Source: Halichoerus grypus
Lineage: Eukaryota; Chordata; Mammalia; Carnivora; Phocidae
Assembly: GCF_964656455.1 (NCBI RefSeq)
Contig: NC_135724.1
Coordinates: forward strand, 14,035,414 to 14,099,413
Length of the DNA: 64,000 nucleotides
Reading direction: 5' to 3'
In this document: in pieces, positions 22,911 through 35,596 of the stretch
Layout: every line of letters starts with the position of its first letter
Numbering within the stretch: position 1 is the first letter of the stretch
The notes under the pieces: generated by a model
Databases searched by the model: none
The model's input: the letters and a program-made list of their open reading frames with translations, nothing else
Told to the model about the DNA's origin: nothing
Made by a program: the position numbers and the translations under genes

Positions 22911-24080
22911 AAGAATTTTTCACATGAAAAGATCCTTAAGCAAATCAGATTTAATATTGCATGTTGATAAAAAATAATAACCATGGTAATAAAATACCTA
23001 TGGCTTTGGTAACATTATATACAAAAAGTAGTGGCCCCCTACCCACAAACAAAAAGTTACTGTGTCAATACTTCAAAGCAACAGAAATCTTAAATATTTC
23101 ATTTAAAACATGCTTTAGCAACTGATAGTACTCAATAAATGTGTATTGAAGTGAAATATAAAACAGATGTCCTACTAATCACTAGAGAGCAAATCAGTGC
23201 AGTAATCCTGTAGCAGAAGGTATTCCATTACTTCACTGTCATTTTGGAAAAGATATTTGTAAGGCCTTTAGAATTCATTAATCTAAAAGGCTTAGTAACT
23301 TACATTTTACTCAAGTAAATGACTTTTGCAATTTTAATAACAAAGCAAGTTCTCTCTATATGAAGGATCTCCCACCTCTCAAATCTTAGGTTGCCAAAGG
23401 GATTTTGTAGAGCATTAAACAGTTCAGTTTTACAACTAAAACAAAATAACTTCTAATGATAACAAAGAAATCACTTTAGAGATAGGAAATGTCTTTAGAG
23501 AATTTTACATTTGATTTTATGAGTATTTTTACTTAACTTTCTTAGTCTTACAAAGATTAGTGTGTTTAGACTACAAAAAGGGGGAGGTGGGGAGAGGAAG
23601 CACCTAAAAAGGATCTAAAACAATCCGGTGATTAGATGCTGGGTGGGGGAAATGAAGGCAAATTTTAACATTAAAAAAAGCATGGAAACGTTGATAAGAC
23701 AATGGCTTCAAGATCTCAAAGAACTCTAAAACAGAAAAGGAAGCACTACATTTAGATCAGATGCCAAGGAGGAAATGTTTGAGTGCTTCAGATCAAGAAG
23801 AAAAATTCTACGGTTTAGAAAGGTAACACATTAGTCCAGTAAATTATAGTTCACTGCTTGCCCTCATTGTTCCATTAAAATTATTTCTTAAAACTCAAGC
23901 TTCATTTAAAATTTTTAGGTAGATGTTATTTTAAAATTTTCCATTTGGTCTTTTGCCTAGATATTAAGCATTACCAAATTACAATTTAAATTCAAGCGAT
24001 GATAAATGTACACCCTCTGATTTAGATTTTCAGTTGAAACTTGTCAGGGTGTTGACAGTAATACATTTAAAAAATAAAGA

Positions 24081-24200
24081 GGGGCGCCTGGCTGGTCAGT
24101 TGGTAGAGCATGTGACTCTTGATCTCTGGGTTCTGAGTTCAAGCCTCATGATGGGCATAGAGCTTACTTAAAAAAATAAAAAGAAATAAAGAAATAGGGA
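24081..24200 (+). repeat. Short tRNA-type SINE
   Basis: About 95-bp copy, ggggcgcctggctggtcagt to 'agcttacttaaaaaaa', lacking the CT-rich middle of the long SINEs. Its A-rich tail has grown into a GGAA/GGGA-type microsatellite (24201-24233). Confidence 0.82.
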
Positions 24201-24233
24201 AATAAAGAAAGGAAGGAAGGAGGGAGGAAAGTA
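24201..24233 (+). repeat. Purine microsatellite at SINE tail
   Basis: Variants of gaaa and ggaa, including ggaaggaaggagggagg, continuous with the poly-A tail of the short SINE. Confidence 0.85.
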
Positions 24234-24435
24234 GGACATTACAAAGACTCACATAAGAAAAAAAACAAGATTACTCACCTTTGGAACAAGTTCTATACTT
24301 CAAGGCTCCTAAAGTATCTATTCTTAGAATTATTATCTAAGGCTTATTATTTTCTATCTTAGAATTATTCCTAAGGTTCAACCTTCAGGAAGCCTAATTA
24401 AAATACTTGAATGACTTTAAAATCCTGATACTGCT

Positions 24436-24599
24436 GGGGTGCCTGGGCTCAGTAGGTTAAGCATCTGCCTTCACCTTAGGTCATGATCTCAGGGTCCTGA
24501 GATCAAGCCCCGCCTCAGGCTCCCTGCACGTTCAGCACGGAGTCTACTGCTCTGCCCGCCCCCAATAAATCTTAAAAAAAAAAACAAAAACCCAAAAAA
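24436..24599 (+). repeat. CAN-type SINE, shortened
   Basis: Forward copy lacking most of the CT-rich segment. 11-bp target duplication ctgatactgct at 24425-24435 and 24600-24610. Confidence 0.9.
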
Positions 24600-24750
24600 C
24601 TGATACTGCTAAAGAGAATGTGATTTACTTCCAAAATTAACATACACATACAAACACACATTAAATAGGTAAAAGAGATGGACAAAGCTTATCTACTTCA
24701 CCATACTATCTATTTTACTTTACTTATCTGCTATTCTTTTGTATAACTCT

Positions 24751-25222
24751 TGAAGGGGTTCAGAACAAGTCTCCCCAAAATGTGCCATTTTGGCATGTGG
24801 ACTATTTTGAGCTGAAGGCAATCAAGATCCAGCAGAACCAAAGAAAAACTTTTACCTCTTCCTTAAACTACCAAAAATAATTTAGATAGGGGGCCTGCCC
24901 AGAAAGAGAGCTACTTCCAAGAAATAGGTATTTTATCTGAATGACTTATCTATATGAAAGGACAAACACCTAATTACCAACATCTGCTCTTCTTATTGTC
25001 CTGTGAATCACCCTCCTCCCCGTTTTTACACCATTAGCTCAAGATGGCATATAAGCCTAATTAATTGCCCAGCTTGTCCTTGGATCTTATATTGCTATGT
25101 GGCCCTCATATACATAGGTAATTGAATTTATTTTTCTCCTATGAATCTGTCCTATATTAATCTGATTATTAGACTAGCTAAAGAACTTAGAAGGACAGAA
25201 GTAAAACCTTTTCCTCCCCACC
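24751..25222 (+). repeat. Solo LTR, family not assigned
   Basis: About 470 bp with LTR layout: starts tgaaggggttcagaacaagt, has a TATA-like 'ggcatataagcc' near 25048, and ends in a CT-rich 'ttttcctccccacca'. The text resembles a mammalian-wide ERV LTR I cannot name with confidence. No gag, pol or env sequence adjoins it. Confidence 0.6.
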
Positions 25223-25377
25223 ACTCTCATATAGTTATAATTACTGGGCTATTATAACTCATAAGTTAAAAAATTCATCATGGAGCAAACATGAATGTAA
25301 TATAAAAGAGCAAAGTTTGGTTTCTCAGATGATAAGCAGCTCTTTAGAGATACTACTACATTTAAAACTTTTAGGGA

Positions 25378-25589
25378 GGAGCACCAGGGTGGCTCAGTAA
25401 GTTAAGTGTCTGACTCTTGGTTTCAGCTCCGGTCATGGGATCAAGCCCCTCAACAGGCTCTCTGCTCAGTGCAGAGTCTGCTGAGATTATCTCCCCCTCT
25501 TTTTCCCTCTCTCTCCCCCTCTCTCTGTTCTTACCCCTGCTCATGTGATGCTCTCACTCTCTTTCTCAAAAATAAATAAAATTTTTAAA
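25378..25589 (+). repeat. CAN-type SINE, older subfamily
   Basis: Forward copy. 14-bp target duplication aaaacttttaggga at 25364-25377 and 25590-25603. Confidence 0.93.
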
Positions 25590-25629
25590 AAAACTTTTAG
25601 GGAATTGGTTCTCTCCTTTGCCTCTTTTT

Positions 25630-25860
25630 TTTCCCCAGCTTTAATGAGATATATTTTATATATCATAAAAATTCAAGTGTACAGTCAGTGGTTTTTAGTA
25701 TATTCAGAGTCATGCAACCACCACCAATCTAATTTTGGAACAATTTCAACATCTCAAAAAGAAAGCTTGGACTCATTCCCCATTTCCACTTGCCCATCCC
25801 CATTCCAGGCCCAGACTTCTCCTTTGCTTTTCCGAGTCAGCTTTCCTTGGCATAGAATGA
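25630..25860 (-). mobile_element. Old L1 3'-region fragment
   Basis: Reverse-oriented text 'taatgagatatattttata', 'agtgtacagtcagtggtttt', 'catgcaaccaccaccaat' follows the common antisense L1M terminal sequence. Confidence 0.7.
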
Positions 25861-26799
25861 AAATAAAAATTAAATTTAGATATATCATTTAAAAATGCTT
25901 TTAGAAGTAATCTTTTATGAAATCTTATTTTTAAATTACAGAATTTTCCCTTCAAATGCATTTAAAGCAGAGACTATGAAAAATCAACTCCTTTAGCCTA
26001 TACACATACATTTATTCTGTAGTTTGGTTTGAAAGATTCAAATTCTTCAATTAACTCATTAAGATGAACTACTACATAAGCCACAAATAGAAAATTTGTT
26101 CATGATTTTTTTTCCTCCTCAAATCAATAGACAAGTAGGTCTTTAAAATACTTTTAAAAAAGATTACCATTACTTAACAGTAGATAGGAGGAAACTTTTT
26201 TTCACTTTTTATTATCTCTGAAATTGGGGTACACCTTATAATGGAGAATGTTATAATTTCATTGGAATTCCTCTTTCGTAAAGGTACATAATTGCTACAA
26301 TTAATGGCATCTTAGATTTGAAATATTACGGTATGTTAAATTTAGAAAATGCAATAATTATGACCTAAAGATTGAATGAGGTTGTTACTTTTCTTTTAAA
26401 AAAACAAAAACAAATAACACATCTTTATTCACTGTGTTTTCCACTTTTATAAAAAAATAGTAAGTTTAATTTATTAGATAGCTTTAATTAACCTTTATGT
26501 CACTCCCTTTAAGAGAATGGGTCAAAAAAACAATTAAATGGATCATAAAGAGCATTCTTTTCTTTTTTATTGTTTAGGTATATTCCTTATTGTTTAAAAA
26601 TATTTATAAAATCATGTTTGATATTGATTGTCTTCTATTTTAACTTTTCATAATTAGTAAAGGCAATACTGGTTTGTCAAACTTTCATTTTAATTCTATA
26701 TATGTAAGTATATACTGGCACATCACATAAAATGTCTCTTACTGAATGTGCCCAATAAAGTTTGAAAAACACTAATTTAAAACATGTTTAAAAGACTAT

Positions 26800-27005
26800 A
26801 AAAAGACTAGATATTTTGCAGCCTTAAGAACAAGAAAGTTCTTTATATACTGACATAGAAAGATACAAAAATGTAACGTTACATGGAAAAAAAGCAAAGT
26901 AAAGAATAGTACATAGGAGTGTAGTACCATTTGTGTAAGTCATGGAAGAAAGATCATATATTTGAGTTTGCTTACATGCACAAAATATTTCTGAAAAAAT
27001 ACAGT
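26800..27005 (+). mobile_element. Old L1 3' UTR fragment (tentative)
   Basis: 'atactgacatagaaagata', 'aaagcaaagtaaagaatagt' and 'gtaccatttgtgtaa' match the 3' UTR of old L1 subfamilies, sense strand. Diverged. Confidence 0.5.
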
Positions 27006-27951
27006 GCAGTTCTATAATATTTGGAGACTTCAATATCCTAGTTTCAATAATGGATACACCACTAAACAGATCAGTAAGGAAACAGAGGACCTGAACACCA
27101 TAAAATAATTAAATCTAATAGACATTTATAAAACACTCACTCTGACAACAGCAAAAGATATATTTTTCTCAAGTGCACATGGAACATTCTCAAGAATAGA
27201 CCGCATGTTAGGCCAGACAATTCTCAGTAGTGTGTATATATATATATATCTTAGGAATTTTTAGATGCAAAACTGTGCAAAAAAATACTAACACCAAATC
27301 CAACAACACATTAAAAGGATTATACACTGTGACCAAGTGAGATTTGTCCCAGGAATGCAAGGGTAGTTCAATATTTGAAAAATCAATAACGTATTATACT
27401 ACATCAGTGGAACGAAGGGAAAATAATTATCATCTCAATTGATGCAGAAAAAGCATCTGACAGAATTCAACATCCCTTCATGATAAAAACACTGCAAACT
27501 AGGAAAAGAAGAAAACTTCCTTAATCCATACCCAGTATCATATTCAATGGTGAAAAACTGAAAGCTTTCCCCATAAAATCAGGAATAAGACAAAAATATC
27601 TGCTTTCTCAAAACACTGCTATTCAACATTGTACTGTAAGCCCTAGCCAGAGAAATTAAGCAAGAGAAAGAAATAAAAGCAATCCAAAACTGGAAAGTTA
27701 GAAGCAAAACTCTATTTGCAGATATGTTATTCCAGATAAAGAAAATCACATTATAATCCACAAAAAAACTACTAGAACTAATTTAACTAATGCAGTAAAG
27801 TTGCAAGGTAAGAGATTACCACACAAATATCAGTTCTGTTTCTATATATCAGCAATGAACAATCTGAAAGGAAATTAAGGGGAAAATTCCATTTACAATA
27901 TCATCCAAAACAATGAAATACCTAAGAATAAATTAAAACAAGGAAGTGAAG

Positions 27952-28179
27952 AAAAAAAAAAAGTAACAAAAGGGGCACCTAGGTGGCTCAGTAGGTTAAA
28001 TGTCACTCTTGGTTTGGGCTCAGGCTGTGATCTCATGGGTTGAGGGATCACACCCAGCGTTAGGCTCTGTGCTCAGCAAGGAGTTTGCCTGAAAGATTCT
28101 CTCCCTTTGCCTCTACTCCCACCCATGCATGCACCCTCTTTCTCTCTAAAATAAATAAATAAACCTTTAAAAAAACTAA
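27952..28179 (+). repeat. CAN-type SINE in the L1 relic, with A-rich 5' addition
   Basis: The SINE head starts at 27972. The 12-bp duplication aaggaagtgaag (27940-27951 and 28180-28191) instead places the insertion start at 27952, leaving about 20 bp of A-rich sequence before the head. Confidence 0.85.
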
Positions 28180-28304
28180 AAGGAAGTGAAGGATTAGACA
28201 GAAAACTCCAAAAAATGCTGAAAGCAATTAAAGACATAAATAAATGAAAAGAATCCCATGTTCATGAGTTGGAAGAATTACTGCCGTTAGAATGGCAGTA
28301 CTCC

Positions 28305-28486
28305 TTGGGTGCTTGGGTGGCTCAGTTGGTTAGACTTCTGCCTTCAGCTCTGGTCATGATCCCGGAGTCCAGGGATTGAGCCTTGCATCAGGCTCCCTGC
28401 TCAGTGGGGAGTCTGCTTCTCCCTGTCCCTCACCTCCTCTCTCTCTCTCACAAATAAATAAAATCTTAAAAAAAAAAAAAAAAAAG
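28305..28486 (+). repeat. CAN-type SINE in the L1 relic
   Basis: Forward copy with 17-A tail. 15-bp target duplication gaatggcagtactcc at 28290-28304, with one mismatch at 28487-28501. Confidence 0.93.
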
Positions 28487-31352
28487 GAATGGCTGTACTC
28501 CCTAAAGTGATCTATAAATTCAAGGCAATTCTTATCAAAATTTCTATGATCTTTGCTGCAGAATGAAAGTAGAGTATCAAATTCCTATGGAACTGCAAGG
28601 GGCCTTGAATAGGTAAACAATATTCAAAAAGAAAAAAAAGAGAATTCATACTTCCCAATTTCAAAACTTAGTGCAAAGCTACAGTAATCAAAATAGTGTG
28701 GTTCGTACAGGCATAGGCTAAACATAAAGACCAAAAGAACAGAACTGAGAGTCTAGAAATAAATCCAAACATCTGCAGACAACTGATTTCTGACAAAGGT
28801 GCCATGACTATTCAGTGGGGAAACATTTCAAGAAATAGTGCTGGGACAACTGGACAATCACACAAAAAGAATAAAACTGGACCCCTGCCTCACTCCATAT
28901 ACAAATACAAAATGGATCAATGACCTATATATAAGAGCTAAAGCTATAGAACTATTAGAAGTAAGCATAGGGGATAAATCTTGGCTTCAGACTTGGCAAT
29001 AGATTCTTAGATTTGACACCAAAAACACAAGCAACAAAAGAAAAACATTTAAATGTCCATCAAAGGACATTTTCAAAAATGTGAAAAGACAAGCTACCAA
29101 ATGGAAGGAAATATTTACAAATCATATATAAAATAAGGGTTTAATATCCAGAATTGTAAGAACTTTACAACTCAAAAACAAAGACAAACAACCTAAATAA
29201 AAAATGGGCAAAAGACTTACTAAAAACTATAACATTTATTGCATGTGGAATAGTGGCTCAGTGACAGGGGAAGAGTTTTTGTTGTTTATCTTTTTATATT
29301 TAAAAAGAAGCTAAACCATGTAAATGTGTTACTTAATCAAAACCTTAAATCATGTTTCTAATGATTTATTTATTTATTTAACCAGCTAAGATATTACTAT
29401 GACCAGTTTACTGAAGGACATTTTAATTGTATTTACATATTAATAAAAGGCTTATCCTGATAAAAGATTATATAAAACTTGAAAAGTAAGAAAAAATCAA
29501 AATATTAATCCTTTAATCACAAGACCTTTTTAAAAATACATATTTAAGGAATTAAGGTGAAATATTAAATAAAAGTAATCTAATATCAAAGCATGAAATG
29601 AAATAAAAGTTTTGTCCTTTCATGCCCTGGGATTGGTTTCAAACCAAACCATTATTTACCAATTTAGTTTCAAGAGAATACAACTTTGATATATTATAAA
29701 TGGTAAATTTTCTGATAAAATAGAGTAATGTACAAATAAATAAACAAAGATAAACGATCACTTCTTCATGAAATTATAAGTATATAGTTTTTAAATACAA
29801 AAAACTTAAAATCAGCCATAAAAGTAAACATCATACCACAAACGAAATGTGTGTATGTATAAATATATATGGCTTCATATATATTTATATATGTAACATA
29901 TCTGATTACTGATGATGCAAATTTATAAATACTTCATGCAGTACAATCAGATTTTAGTGGTAGAATCTTTTATGATAAAAAAAGGGAAAATTAAAATAAG
30001 GCTTAAACTGCATCTCATAACAATTAGGTTTCTGTGCTATTTTAAAGATTATATTAAGGAAACATAGTAAAAGGGATGCAAACATTAATGCATTGCATGG
30101 ATTATGTTACAAGCTAAAAAAGGAAAAGAAGCTCAAACACCATTCTGCCAGGCAGACCTGCAAAACAATCTGAAATTGGACACTGATCCTTCAAGATACA
30201 GGAATCTTCCACAGTTATTGATATCTCACAACTATTTTTATATATTAGGTAAAATAAAGCCACCAGTAAGAAAACAGTCTTAAATCTTTTCTTAAATTCA
30301 AAACACCTATAGGAATAAAAATTTTTAACATAAGTTTTACATGTAAGTTTCTACAAGTAAGTTTTCTTGAGGATCAGTACAAATTTCTTGTGCTAAACGG
30401 ATAATTAAGGATAAGCTTTATATGGGTTTTGCCAATGCACTGTGTACCTATCATACTGTAGGTCCCAAGAATTATAATTGAAATCAGTGGTAAATATTAA
30501 GAAGATAAGAGAAGACTTATAGGATATATTCTAAAATATTTTTACCCTGTTTTTTGTAAAAAAATTTTGTGAATTAGAAGTCGTTTTTATAAATTGAATA
30601 ATTCAAATAAATTATTAAACTTGGTTACAAATAAATCACCCACTGTCATTTAAATTAGATTATGGATAACTTTTTATTACATTACTTAACTTTTCTTGGC
30701 TAAATATAACTCTAAAGATAACTCCTTACAGTATGGCTCATAACAGAGGCTACTATATTTTAGATATTTTAAGCATCTGTCAATAACAGAGTTAACTACG
30801 AGAAAAGCAAAAGAAGGTACTTTCAAAAGTTATTGTCAATACTATAACTATCCTATCATCGTAAGACAAGTGTGATTATTGACAAACAAATATAATAAAA
30901 CTAACATTTATAATAGGTCACTACAAGTATATTTAGGAAAAAAGTTACATTATTAGTCCCGGTTAATTTTCAATACAAAGAGGGTCTATTTTTGAATACG
31001 TATCAAGCATATCATATCAAGAACAGAGATAAAATAAATTAGTTAACTGGTAATGTAAAAAACGGACAGTATTCATGGCACATAAATGGACCTACAGTAA
31101 TAGTTAGTGTTGCAGAAGCTAATGATGCTTTAAGCAAAACTGGAAAAACATGAATACCATGCAGTTTTACTGAACTCACCTGACAGAGGTGTAAAACCAT
31201 TCTCTAGGAGCAGAGATGCATGCACAAAAGTAAGAATATGATTGCAAGTAATAGACTTTAACAAAATAAAAATATAACACTAAACTTCAAAGTGACAGAA
31301 AATGGACAACATGATGAGATTACTGGGATGAAAACCCTTCTATGTGTCTCAC

Positions 31353-31448
31353 CTCTCTCTTTGCCAACAGTACATTAGGAACAATGTGTGGCAGGCAGCG
31401 CCCCAGCATTAACATAACGCTTTTCTCACTGTCTGCAATCCGAGACAC
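31353..31448 (-). CDS. RELCH: RELCH exon, window exon 9 (HEAT region)
   Basis: 96 bp, 32 codons, phase 0; acceptor TTCCTAG, donor GTGAGA. Encodes VSRIADSEKSVMLMLGRCLP then HIVPNVLLAKRE, an amphipathic helix pair of HEAT type. A 12-kb intron follows it in the direction of transcription. Confidence 0.95.
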
Positions 31449-32693
31449 CTAGGAAACCAAAGAATTAATAAATGATGACAGTGTAGAACTTCCATGAATG
31501 ATGGTTCTTGAAGTTCATGTTTTAGACCCTGCCACCTCTGCCCATCCAAAATTCCATCTTCTGATGGTAATGGTAATAACAAGGACATCCCCATCAACAA
31601 CAAGAACTGTGGTCTCATGTAGGATAAACATTTCTGTAAGCATGAAATGGGTTGAAAACACCAGGAAGAAGCAAGCGTGAATCAGAGGAGCCCTACTAGG
31701 CTGCAGTTCTGGGAACAACTACGGATAACACAGGACTGATGTAGCTTCAGTGGTTTTTCTTTTATTCTTGAAAAGATGCCCTACATAGCTTCAATCTATG
31801 CCTATGGCAATCAAACTGTTGAGTTTGTAGAGCAAAGCTGTGTATAAGAGGAGGCCTGGAGGCTGACCCAGTCTTGCTGTGAGGATTGCCAGAAATGTAT
31901 TCAAATCATCCGTTAGCTCTTTCATATTAGCAATGACATTGTGAAACTGAAGCCCACAAGAGGTCGAGTGGAATCAACCACAAAACAACTAAAAAGGGGA
32001 GAAGTGAGTATTAAGATAGAAAGAAAAAAATAACAAAATACCCTGTCAGGATGAGCCTCCAATAATTACAAAGCACTTGAGGAAAACAAATCTGAGAACA
32101 AACTCAGCAATCAAAGATAACCACTCCTGGGGCACCTGGGTGGCTCAGTCAGTTAAGCATCTGCTTTCAGCCCAGGTCATGATCTCAGGGCCCTGGGATG
32201 GAGCCTAGCATCGTCTAGCGTCATGGGGCTCCCTACTCAGTGGGGAGTCTGCTTCTTGGTCTCCCTCTGCCCCTCCACACCACTTGTGCTCTCTCTCTAA
32301 TAAATAAAATCTTAAAAAAAAAAAAAGATAACCACTCCTAATGAAGTAAAAATAATGGAGTAATCTAAAAATAACCGAAATATAAACAATATATACACTT
32401 ACACTGGTTTCCAAATTATACCAAAAAGAGGCATATTACCATATGTCAGACATAACAAATTAAAAATAGACTACAAAAGGTCACTTTGATACTAAACAAA
32501 ACTTTAATCCAAAGGACAGAAATAATCAAATACCTTTTTAAAAGTTTAAAATTCTAGGAATTATTTTTTAGAGCATTATTTTAAAAAATAGATATTTATT
32601 TGAAATAGAGTCTTATCACAGCTGTTTTTGGATGAGATACTAAGAAAAACCAAATATTTTAAGAAAGTTCCAAGAATATATGATATAATTTAC
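31449..32693 (-). other. RELCH intron, window exons 8-9
   Basis: 1.25-kb intron. 31449-32112 is a less AT-rich stretch with no element I can name; one SINE follows. The short open frames around 31500-31700 on both strands have no recognisable protein signature. Confidence 0.8.
32129..32323 (+). repeat. CAN-type SINE with small internal duplication
   Basis: Forward copy. Perfect 16-bp target duplication aaagataaccactcct at 32113-32128 and 32324-32339. It contains an extra 'agcatcgtctagcgtcatgg' stretch where sister copies read simply 'catcgggctcc'. Confidence 0.93.
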
Positions 32694-32769
32694 CTCTGAT
32701 CCTAAACGACTATCTGCTGACATTCGACAAAAAGAGAGTAGAGCTTGGTGGAAAGCAGGAGACAATTTC
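32694..32769 (-). CDS. RELCH: RELCH exon, window exon 8 (start of HEAT region)
   Basis: 76 bp; acceptor TTCTAG, donor GTAAAT. Encodes KLSPAFHQALLSFCRMSADS then RLGSE, a helical segment that opens the HEAT-like part of the protein. The first base completes the split Arg from the previous exon; the exon ends on a full codon. Confidence 0.95.
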
Positions 32770-33499
32770 CTAGAAGAAAAATTGGACGAAAAGGGGAGAG
32801 TACCAAACAGTTACCACTGGCATTTAGGAGAAGGTAAGCTGCATGTTATAACTACTATACCTGCATTAATACTGCCCCACAAACGCTAAATGGATTTTTC
32901 AGCCACCAATGACTTGAAGGATACTTCACTAGAGAATTATACAGGGGAAAAAATTAGCAATAACTGATTTTAAAAAAGTTTAATGATATGTGAATGAACA
33001 GCTGTAATGTCAACGGATCAAACCTGAAATGTAGAACAGGTCAATGATTACAGAAAGTATTTGCAAAATCTGAAATGAGGACTTTTTTCTCCCTAATTCT
33101 CTCTGGTCCCAGAAAGGTAAACAGTGGATACAAAGTTGCTGACAGGAATTAAAGTTTTGCAGACCTCTCTAATGATAATGATAAACCTTAATATTAGAAA
33201 CCCACAAAAAACAGGTAAAAATTAAAGATAAATGAAGCAGAGGCTCAGTCAACATTCACAGTATATTGTAAAGAAAGTGTATTTTTTTTGTAACTGAAAA
33301 TATTAGCTTATTTATGTTTAAAAAACAAGGTTAAAACATTTGTATCTCTAAAACGACACTAGTTTCTATGTAGTAGTATTCATAAAATATGACTATGAGT
33401 TGTGCTTTATGTGTTCAATCCACAAAGAAAAGAGCTAACACTAAAAGTTACAAAACAGAGGTTATTTAGCATACACTACAAAGTGGCATTCAGTAATTT

Positions 33500-34285
33500 C
33501 TATGATCACAGGGAGTAATGTACCAAAGCTTGAGTTTATTTGCTCATCTATTTCCTCCTCCATATTCTTTCAGTGGAATAGCCATGATCCATCTAATCAA
33601 CCAACCCAGAAACCACAAATCAGCCTTTATTTTTCCCTTTCATTTCACCCCAAATCCAATCAAGCTTTTACCTTCTAACTATCTTAAATTCTACCTACTT
33701 CTTTCTAATACAAGTCAGGCCTCAACCATTTCTTACATGGATTCTTCCAAAAGACACCCTATTAGTCTTCTTTCCTCCCGTCTTGCTACCCTCCAATCAC
33801 CTCTACCTTAGAGGATTCTTTCTAAAACTTAGATACCTACCATGTCCCAGCTCTCTAAAATGAGTTAACATGGCTTACATGACTTAGTCTTTGATTAAAC
33901 CTTACTAAATTCTTCTTAGTTCCCCAAAACGTGTGGCATTCTCCTAGCACATGCTATCCTCCATTACTGGGAACACTCTTCCTCCTACCTCTTTGTTTGG
34001 TTAACTCCTATTTAGTCGTCACGCCTCAGGTTAGACACTTCTTCCCTGAAAACTTCCCTGTTCTGATGACTAGCTTAGGTGCCCTGATTGTGTGTTTCCA
34101 AAGCAAGGGTGAACTTCTCTTATATTACTATTTTTCATACTTTATTATGATTGTCTGATTGTTGGTCTCTCTCATACTATAATGTTTGTGACTGAAGGGG
34201 TTACCGCATGTTTTGCCTTCCAGTATATTCCTTGTTAACACTGCCTAGCACATAGTTAAGAGCTAAAAAAATTAGTTGAACAAAT
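33500..34285 (+). repeat. L2 fragment, long
   Basis: Sense-strand L2: 'aaattctacctacttctttc', 'cctcaaccatttcttacatg', 'ggattctttctaaaactta', 'actgggaacactcttcctc', 'acttccctgttctgatgact', then a tail with 'actgcctagcacatagtta'. About 0.8 kb; frames broken. Confidence 0.75.
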
Positions 34286-35090
34286 TTAACAACCACGTTT
34301 CTCCAGAAAGTAGCTTTGCATACCAAAAGAGATATATGGAAGTACTCCTAAACACTAAAGAACTATTACAAATGCCATTATTGTTGAGTATCATAACATA
34401 GATTTTTATGACTCTATCTTATCCATACTAGAAAAAATGCAACTTGAAGACTGGGCCGTATCTATTTCAACTCTGTAACCTCCCCAATACCTAAAGAAAA
34501 ATATGGCTAGTAGGTATACAAAAAGTTGTGGCTCATCAGTGGAAAGATTTGCTTTTAAAAAAAAAATCAAATACTTCTTACTAATAATGAGTGCCTCTAA
34601 GTCTAAAAGAAATCAGTCATACTTTCCTATTATATCCCAACACTAAGTGTAATATCCTTCTGTTTAATACAAGGAGGAAGTATGACTTGTGGCTCAGAAT
34701 TGCACCACAGAATATTTGTGAGGATGAAATAAGTTAGGATACAGAAAGAATTTAGAACTAAAATATAAAAAAGAGCACAGTAGATATTCCTTTCTTAAAA
34801 TGATTTACAACCTAAAAATTTTTTAAATTATATTTTTTCTCCACTAGAAAATCTGATCTTAAAGGGCAAGTACCACTGTTATCTCATCTGATTTCAATCA
34901 CTGAGACAGACCCAATAAAAATTAAGTAAATGAATCAAGAGAATACTAATAATACAGTATTAGTAATGGAAGCAGACACAGGAAAAAGGACTACGAGCAG
35001 AAACAATTCCCCTATTTACATTGGTAACTATGCAGTACCAAAATCTTCTACTGAGTCTGTTAATGACAGAGAAAAGGTAAAAATCACTGG

Positions 35091-35299
35091 CTTTAGGGGT
35101 GCCTGGGTGGCTAGTAGGCTGAGTGTCCGACTCTTGGTTTTGGCTCAGGTCGTGATTTTAGGATTGTGAGATGGAGCCCTGCATTGGCTCTGCACTCCTC
35201 AGGGAGTCTGCTTCATATTCTCTCTCCCTCTTCCTCTCCCTCTCCCGATTGTGCATGTGCGCTCTATTTCTCTCTCTCAAATAAAATAAATCTTTAAAA
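35091..35299 (+). repeat. CAN-type SINE, older subfamily
   Basis: Forward copy. 12-bp target duplication aaaaatcactgg at 35079-35090 and 35300-35311. It lies 300 bp from the linker exon. Confidence 0.92.
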
Positions 35300-35596
35300 A
35301 AAAATCACTGGTTACAAGAGTTTACAGCACACAGAACATACATATTATTTTATGGGTTTAAGTACTTTGCTAAGCTAGAAGCTACCCCATTTATGTTTTA
35401 ATTCTCTTTAATGTAATTGAACTTAGTAATTACTTTGTGATATGTTTTTGAGACATGTACCTTGCTATGTGTTAAGTTCATGCCAAATGTAAAAATTCAT
35501 ACATCTGACCTGCAAAATAAGAAATGAAGCTCTTCCAGTTTGGCAAGGTATTAAATAGCTGAAAGATGCATTTCAAAACATAGGTTGCATACTAAC

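Larger units (their letters stand above)
27010..29234 (+). mobile_element. L1 ORF2 relic with two SINEs inside
   Basis: Sense-strand ORF2 text in the right order: 'ctttgacaacagcaaaag'-like start, 'tttgtcccaggaatgcaagg', 'aagcatctgacagaattcaa', 'tatatcagcaatgaacaatc', 'aaagtgatctataaattcaa', 'tagtgctgggacaactgga', 'aaatgggcaaaagactta'. Reverse-transcriptase and C-terminal regions are represented, but stops and frameshifts break every frame; no 3' UTR. A TA tract at 27234-27251 interrupts it. Confidence 0.88.
19380..31352 (-). other. RELCH intron, window exons 9-10 (12 kb)
   Basis: Largest complete intron in view. Repeats fill 20.35-28.2 kb in part and an L1 ORF2 relic covers 27.0-29.2 kb. Unassigned: 19380-20356, 20523-22710, 22927-24080, 25965-26800 and 29235-31352, all about two-thirds AT, with a TA-rich patch near 29865-29900 and a small tandem repeat at 22285-22339. 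Confidence 0.85.
32770..35596 (-). other. RELCH intron, window exons 7-8
   Basis: 2.8-kb intron with a long L2 fragment and one SINE. 32770-33440 and 34286-35078 show no recognised element. Confidence 0.85.

Noticed and set aside
25545..25892. 115-residue plus-strand frame, the longest in the window
   Set aside because: It crosses a SINE tail and an antisense L1 fragment; no protein family fits.
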